64,000 nucleotides of DNA. It comes from JBBPZA01 sp963728925. Its GTDB lineage: Bacteria > Actinomycetota > Thermoleophilia > Solirubrobacterales > Solirubrobacteraceae. The stretch is taken from NCBI GenBank assembly GCA_963728925.1, contig CAVSMB010000006.1, positions 62,001 to 126,000 of the forward strand, read 5' to 3'. The translations under genes and the position numbers were made by a program. Shown piece after piece: positions 60,188 to 64,000 of the stretch (its first letter is position 1; each line of letters starts with the position of its first letter). The notes under the pieces were generated by a model. That model made no database searches. It was not told where the DNA came from and saw nothing but the letters and a program-made list of their open reading frames with translations.

Positions 60188-62653
60188 ATGACCGGCCCGC
60201 TGTACCGACTCGGACGGCTCTGTACGCGCCACCGCCTGCTTGTGCTGGCGGCGTGGCTCGTCGTCGTCGTCGGCGTCCTCTACGCGGCCAAGGCGGCGGG
60301 CGAGAACACCAGCGACAACCTGACTCTGCCGGGCACCGACAGCCAGCGGGCGACCGACGTGCTCAACGATCGCTTCCCGGAGCAGGCCAACGGCAGCGTC
60401 CCCATCGTGCTCGAGGCGCCGTCGGGCAAGACCCTCGACGCGGGCTCGCAGAAGACCGCGGTCGAGAACGTCGAGAAGGCGCTCAAGGACGACTCTGCGG
60501 TCTCCGACGTCGTCAGCCCGTTGAGCAGCTCGGGCGGCGCGCAGCTCAGCAGCGACAAGCGCATCGGCTATCTCGCGACCACGCTGAAGGACAGCCCCTC
60601 AGACCTCGACGAGGACACCTCCCAGCGAATCTACGACGAGGCGCGCAAGCAGGCGAAGACAGGCGACCTGAAGATGGCCGCGGGCGGCTACCTCGGCCAG
60701 GACCTCTCCAAGCCCGGCGAGGGGCGCAGCGAGGCAATCGGTCTCGGCATGGCGGTGATCGTCCTGCTGCTGACGTTCGGGACCTTCGTCGCGATGGGCC
60801 TGCCGATCGTCACGGCGATCGTCGGACTGGCGACCGGGCTCTCGATCATCACGCTGGTCAGCCACGTCGTCGACGTGCCGACGGTCGGACCGACGCTCGC
60901 GACGATGATCGGGCTCGGCGTCGGGATCGACTACGCGCTGTTCATCGTCACCCGGCACCGGACGCATCTCAAGGCGGGGATGGAGGTCCGCGAGTCGATC
61001 GCCCGGGCCACCGCGACGTCGGGCGGTGCCGTCGTGTTCGCGGGAACGACCGTGATTATCGCGCTGTGTTCGCTGGCGGTCGCGCGGATCCCGCTCGTCT
61101 CCGCGCTGGGGTACTCATCGGCCGTCGCGGTGGCGGTGGCGGTCGTCACGGCGGTGACGCTGCTGCCCGCCCTGCTCGCGCTGATCGGGATGCGGATCGA
61201 GTCGCTCAAGCTGCCGCTGCCGGGCACCTGGCACGACGGCAAGCCGCACGGCTGGGCCAGGTGGGCCGGCTTCGTGGCGCACCGCCCGTGGCCTGCGCTG
61301 CTGCTCTCATTCGCCGTCCTGGCGCTGCTCGCGGCGCCGATCCTCAACATGCACCTCGGCCAGAACGACGTCGGGGCGCTGCCGAAGGACACCACCGCGC
61401 GCCAGGCCTACGACCTGCTCGCCAAGGGCTTCGGCCCCGGCCAGAACGGGCCGCTGGCCGTCGTCGTGAGCTTCAGCACGAAGGCCACGAACGACCAGGA
61501 CTCGCTCGACGACCTCGAGAAGCAGCAGAAGGACTCCGAGCAGCAGCAGCAGGACGACGCGGACCAGCAGGTCCAGCAGCTCGAAGCCCAGGGGGTGCCG
61601 CCCGACCAGGCCCAGCAGCAGGTGCAGGAGCAGCAGGACCAGCAGGCCAACTCCTCCCAGTCCCAGCAGCAGCAGCAGTCCTACGACGAGCAGAAGTCCT
61701 TCCTGTCCTCGACGGCGTCGGACCCGCGCCTCGTGGACCTCGAGAACGACATGAAGAAGGACGACGACGTCAAGTCGGTCTCCAACGCGGCGGTCAACGA
61801 CGCGGGCACGGCGGCGGTGATCTCGGTGGTCCCGAAGTCCGCGCCGACCGACTCCGCCACCGAGACGCTCGTGAGCACGTTGCGCGACACGACCATCCCG
61901 AAGGCCGAGAAGGGCCAGGGCTACACCGCCTACGTGGGCGGCACCACGGCCGGCTACATCGACCTCGCCGATCAGATCGGCGAGCGGCTGCCGCTGGTGA
62001 TCATCGTCGTCGTCGGGCTCAGCTTCCTCGTCCTGCTGGTCGCCTTCCGCTCGATCTTGATCCCGATCACGGCCGGGGTGATGAACCTCATCTCGGTCGG
62101 CGCGGCCTTCGGGGTGGTGACCTTCATCTTCGAGGACGGCCACGGCACGTCGCTCATCGGACTCGACGGCTCGGTGCCGATCGTGAGCTTCGTCCCGCTC
62201 ATGATGTTCGCGATCCTCTTCGGGCTCTCGATGGACTACGAGGTCTTCCTCATGACCCAGATCCGCGAGCACTGGCAAGAGAGCCACGACAACCGCGAAT
62301 CCGTCGTGCAAGGCCTCGCCAATACCGGCCGCGTGATCACGTCGGCCGCGCTGATCATGGTGAGCGTGTTCTGCGCCTTCATCCTCAGCGGCGACCCCAC
62401 CGTCAAGCAGTTCGGCGTCGGGATGGCCGTCGCCGTGGCAATCGACGCGACGCTCGTGCGCTGCGTGCTCGTCCCCGCGGTCATGGTCCTCCTGGGCAAG
62501 GCGAACTGGTGGATGCCACGCTGGCTCGACCGCGTGCTCCCGAACTTCTCGATCGAGGGAGACCAGTGGTTCCGCGAGCGCGACGCGGCGGCGGCGAAGA
62601 AGGGTGCGGCGCACGAGGCCGTCGAGCGCGGCGAACGCGAGACGGTGGGGTAG
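60188..62653 (+). CDS. MMPL (RND superfamily) transporter with Gln-rich periplasmic insert
   Basis: An 821-residue twelve-helix transporter of the MmpL type, which exports lipids or drugs at the expense of protons. Each half has the family motif in its fourth-helix region: MIGLGVGIDYALFIVTRHRT in the first and LFGLSMDYEVFLMTQIREHW in the second, whose Asp-Tyr pairs are the proton relay. The first extracytoplasmic domain (residues 35-185) is standard. The second (about 385-590) contains a roughly 80-residue Gln/Asp-rich coiled-coil insert (SLDDLEKQQKDSEQQQQDDA, QVQEQQDQQANSSQSQQQQQ) that is not usual. Preceded by GGAGAGAACG. No mycolate genes are nearby, so the cargo is unknown. Confidence 0.93.
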   Translation: MTGPLYRLGRLCTRHRLLVLAAWLVVVVGVLYAAKAAGENTSDNLTLPGTDSQRATDVLNDRFPEQANGSVPIVLEAPSGKTLDAGSQKTAVENVEKALKDDSAVSDVVSPLSSSGGAQLSSDKRIGYLATTLKDSPSDLDEDTSQRIYDEARKQAKTGDLKMAAGGYLGQDLSKPGEGRSEAIGLGMAVIVLLLTFGTFVAMGLPIVTAIVGLATGLSIITLVSHVVDVPTVGPTLATMIGLGVGIDYALFIVTRHRTHLKAGMEVRESIARATATSGGAVVFAGTTVIIALCSLAVARIPLVSALGYSSAVAVAVAVVTAVTLLPALLALIGMRIESLKLPLPGTWHDGKPHGWARWAGFVAHRPWPALLLSFAVLALLAAPILNMHLGQNDVGALPKDTTARQAYDLLAKGFGPGQNGPLAVVVSFSTKATNDQDSLDDLEKQQKDSEQQQQDDADQQVQQLEAQGVPPDQAQQQVQEQQDQQANSSQSQQQQQSYDEQKSFLSSTASDPRLVDLENDMKKDDDVKSVSNAAVNDAGTAAVISVVPKSAPTDSATETLVSTLRDTTIPKAEKGQGYTAYVGGTTAGYIDLADQIGERLPLVIIVVVGLSFLVLLVAFRSILIPITAGVMNLISVGAAFGVVTFIFEDGHGTSLIGLDGSVPIVSFVPLMMFAILFGLSMDYEVFLMTQIREHWQESHDNRESVVQGLANTGRVITSAALIMVSVFCAFILSGDPTVKQFGVGMAVAVAIDATLVRCVLVPAVMVLLGKANWWMPRWLDRVLPNFSIEGDQWFRERDAAAAKKGAAHEAVERGERETVG

Positions 62654-62661
62654 GTCGCCGC

Positions 62662-63942
62662 TCACGTCACCGCCATCTCGCAGTCGAGCCGCTCGCGCCA
62701 TGCCGCCCCCGGTGGGCGCTCCCAGGCGCCGGTCAGGCGCGCCTCCGAGCGCTCCCGCCAGAGGCCGGCACCGAGGCCACCGCCCGCCCGCACGCGCCCC
62801 TCGGCCCCGGTTCTCGAGCCATGTAGGCGGTAGGCGCGCGCCTGCAGGTCGGAGAAGCTCATGAGCCGGTCGCCCAGCGCGGAGGAGGCTCCGAGCAGCT
62901 CGCCGATGCGGTTGGGGCGGCGCAGCGCCGCGAGGAAGCGCCGGCCGGCGGCGGCGTTGCCGGGGTCGCGCAGATCGAGCCGCGCGTCGAGCTCCACCCG
63001 CCGCGCGCTCTGGAGCCCCTGCCCGCCGGCGAGCCGCCGCAAGGGCGGGGGCAGGTCCAGCACGCCGTCCAGCTCGCGCGCCGCAGTGAGCGACAGCGCG
63101 ACCGGGTCGCCCCCGCGGTCGAGGGTGACCCCGAGGGCGAGCTCGCCGGCGCCTCCGGCGGCGCCCGCGCCGAACAGCTTGGACTCGAGCGCGGCCGTGC
63201 TCGAGCGCTCGGCGCGCACGTAGAGGGTGCGCAGGCCCGTCCGCCTGTCGGTCCGCATTCCGGCGACGTCGTCGAGCTCCAGCTCGAGCTCGCCCCACGC
63301 CCGCCCGCGGCCGAGCGACCCGGTGGCGCCGCGCCCGGTGCGGCCCTCGGTGAAGGTGACGTCGGGATCGCGGATGTCCGGCGCGTCGCCGACGAGCTCG
63401 CGAACGAGCCCGAGCGGGCCGTCGAGCAGCGGCCGGCGCCGCTGCCCGAGCTCGTCGATGAGCCGGTCGGCCGCACGCCCGTCGGCCACCATCCACGTCC
63501 GCCCGCCGCCCAGGCCGGCGATCGCCGACGCGCGCAGCTCGCCTCCCAGCGCCAGCCCGCCGCGGCCGCGGCCGACCTCGAGACCGCCACCCAGGCCGAT
63601 CTCCGCGCCCGCCGAGCCCGCGCCCAGCAGCGTCACCGCCACGGTCCCGTCCGAGCGCAGCTCGCGCAGCACCGTCGCGTCGGCGCCCAGGCGGACCACG
63701 ACGATCGAGACCGAGGCGCTGTCGCGATCTCGGCGGCTGGCGACGACGCACGGCTGGCGCGCCGCGTCGGCCGGGCACCCGAGCCCCGACACCTCGCACA
63801 GCGCGCGGCGCATCCCGTCGAGCACCGACCGACCGACGCCCGGGTCGGCGACGACGATCGTCGCGGCGAGCAGCGCGAGCGCCACGAGGACCAGCAGCGC
63901 GACGTACTCGGCCGAGGCCTGGCCTCGCTCGCTGGCTCCCAT
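62662..63942 (-). CDS. Long Flp/TadE-type prepilin-signal protein
   Basis: A 426-residue protein whose N-terminus SERGQASAEYVALLVLVALALLAATIV is a class-IV-b prepilin signal: G7 followed by QASAE with Glu at +5 and Tyr at +6 (consensus G/xxxxEY), then one hydrophobic helix. A TadV-type peptidase would cut after G7, leaving the helix as the assembly stem. The remaining 380 residues are Gly/Arg/Leu/Asp-rich with repeated strands (GLGGGLEVGRGRGGLALGGE, VRELVGDAPDIRDPDVTF) and four cysteines early on (CEVSGLGC, PCVV). Normal Flp pilins have only about 60 residues and TadE/F about 150-200, so this is a long variant, perhaps a tip or surface component. The ATG at 63942 is preceded by no strong ribosome site. 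Confidence 0.7.
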   Translation of the reverse strand: MGASERGQASAEYVALLVLVALALLAATIVVADPGVGRSVLDGMRRALCEVSGLGCPADAARQPCVVASRRDRDSASVSIVVVRLGADATVLRELRSDGTVAVTLLGAGSAGAEIGLGGGLEVGRGRGGLALGGELRASAIAGLGGGRTWMVADGRAADRLIDELGQRRRPLLDGPLGLVRELVGDAPDIRDPDVTFTEGRTGRGATGSLGRGRAWGELELELDDVAGMRTDRRTGLRTLYVRAERSSTAALESKLFGAGAAGGAGELALGVTLDRGGDPVALSLTAARELDGVLDLPPPLRRLAGGQGLQSARRVELDARLDLRDPGNAAAGRRFLAALRRPNRIGELLGASSALGDRLMSFSDLQARAYRLHGSRTGAEGRVRAGGGLGAGLWRERSEARLTGAWERPPGAAWRERLDCEMAVT

Positions 63943-64000
63943 GCCGACAGCGTGGATGCGGCCGACGCGCGCATCGACCCCGGCTCGTGTCGGAAGTGTG
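63943..64000. other. Right-edge intergenic DNA
   Basis: The last 58 bases upstream of the Flp/TadE-like gene. No gene, repeat or clear promoter can be supported; further tad genes would lie to the right of the window. Confidence 0.4.

Noticed and set aside
60067..62826. 919-residue plus-strand frame overlapping the MMPL gene
   Set aside because: It is a frame shadow of the MMPL transporter, and contains no helices or motifs of its own; the +60188 frame has the complete MMPL pattern.
61307..63799. 830-residue minus-strand frame spanning MMPL and Flp/TadE genes
   Set aside because: Composition is repetitive Arg/Val/Gly with a leucine-rich stretch produced by antisense of the Gln-rich insert; real genes on both strands explain the DNA.

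Overview
The window is very GC-rich DNA coding on both strands. Codons end mostly in G or C, and GTG and TTG starts and 4-base ATGA/GTGA overlaps are frequent. The gene content fits a high-GC actinobacterium: a WS/DGAT acyltransferase, a LigD split into separate reading frames, a sigma-B-type factor, a receiver-thioredoxin reductase fusion and a TadE/Flp-like secreted protein. I favour the Thermoleophilia (Solirubrobacter-like). That placement is inference from gene content; no rRNA is present. I see no plasmid, phage, insertion sequence or CRPISPR-type array; the region looks chromosomal.

Layout. 0-11 kb: an enoyl-reductase-like gene, a receiver-thioredoxin reductase, an MFS transporter, a TetR plus three VOC-protein operon, a NERD protein, an aldo/keto reductase and a diguanylate cyclase whose 3' end is copied as a 45-bp tandem repeat. 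11-16.6 kb: histidine degradation (hutF, hutI', hutU', a hutH-like gene) with a LysR regulator. 16.6-23 kb: MarR-controlled efflux, another aldo/keto reductase, VOC, cupredoxin, secreted beta-helix protein and a multicopper oxidase remnant. 23-30 kb: subtilisin, recQ remnant, GGGGDF-tailed TPM-like protein and a flavin monooxygenase. 30-36.8 kb: uvsE remnant, FAD oxidase remnant, the three ligD parts and oligoendopeptidase F. 36.8-48 kb: lipid genes (WS/DGAT, cNMP-patatin), envelope and secreted proteins, an amidohydrolase, a permease-YHS protein and a sigma-B-like factor. 48-54 kb: clpP, pgsA, a cyclodeaminase-like gene, folE2 and rpoD. 54-64 kb: a methyltransferase, VOC, an ArsR-SRPBCC pair, an oxidoreductase, tRNA-Tyr, a cold shock protein, a possible GxGD intramembrane protease, a GST, an MMPL transporter and a Flp/TadE-like protein.

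The most striking property of the window is not a single gene. At least a dozen otherwise recognisable genes keep their first and last parts but have lost the middle (alpha/beta hydrolases, hutU/hutI, multicopper oxidase, SDR, recQ, uvsE, FAD oxidase, the LigD phosphoesterase, PhoX-like, an ABC ATPase/permease pair, a nuclease-like protein, and LysE). Where I can reconstruct the break, the two sides seem to share short GC-rich homology. A second set of genes carries 1-2 base indels, several in CGCG runs. This is either real short-homology deletion and gene decay, or an amplification/assembly artefact. Raw reads would decide, and anyone using these gene models should know it.
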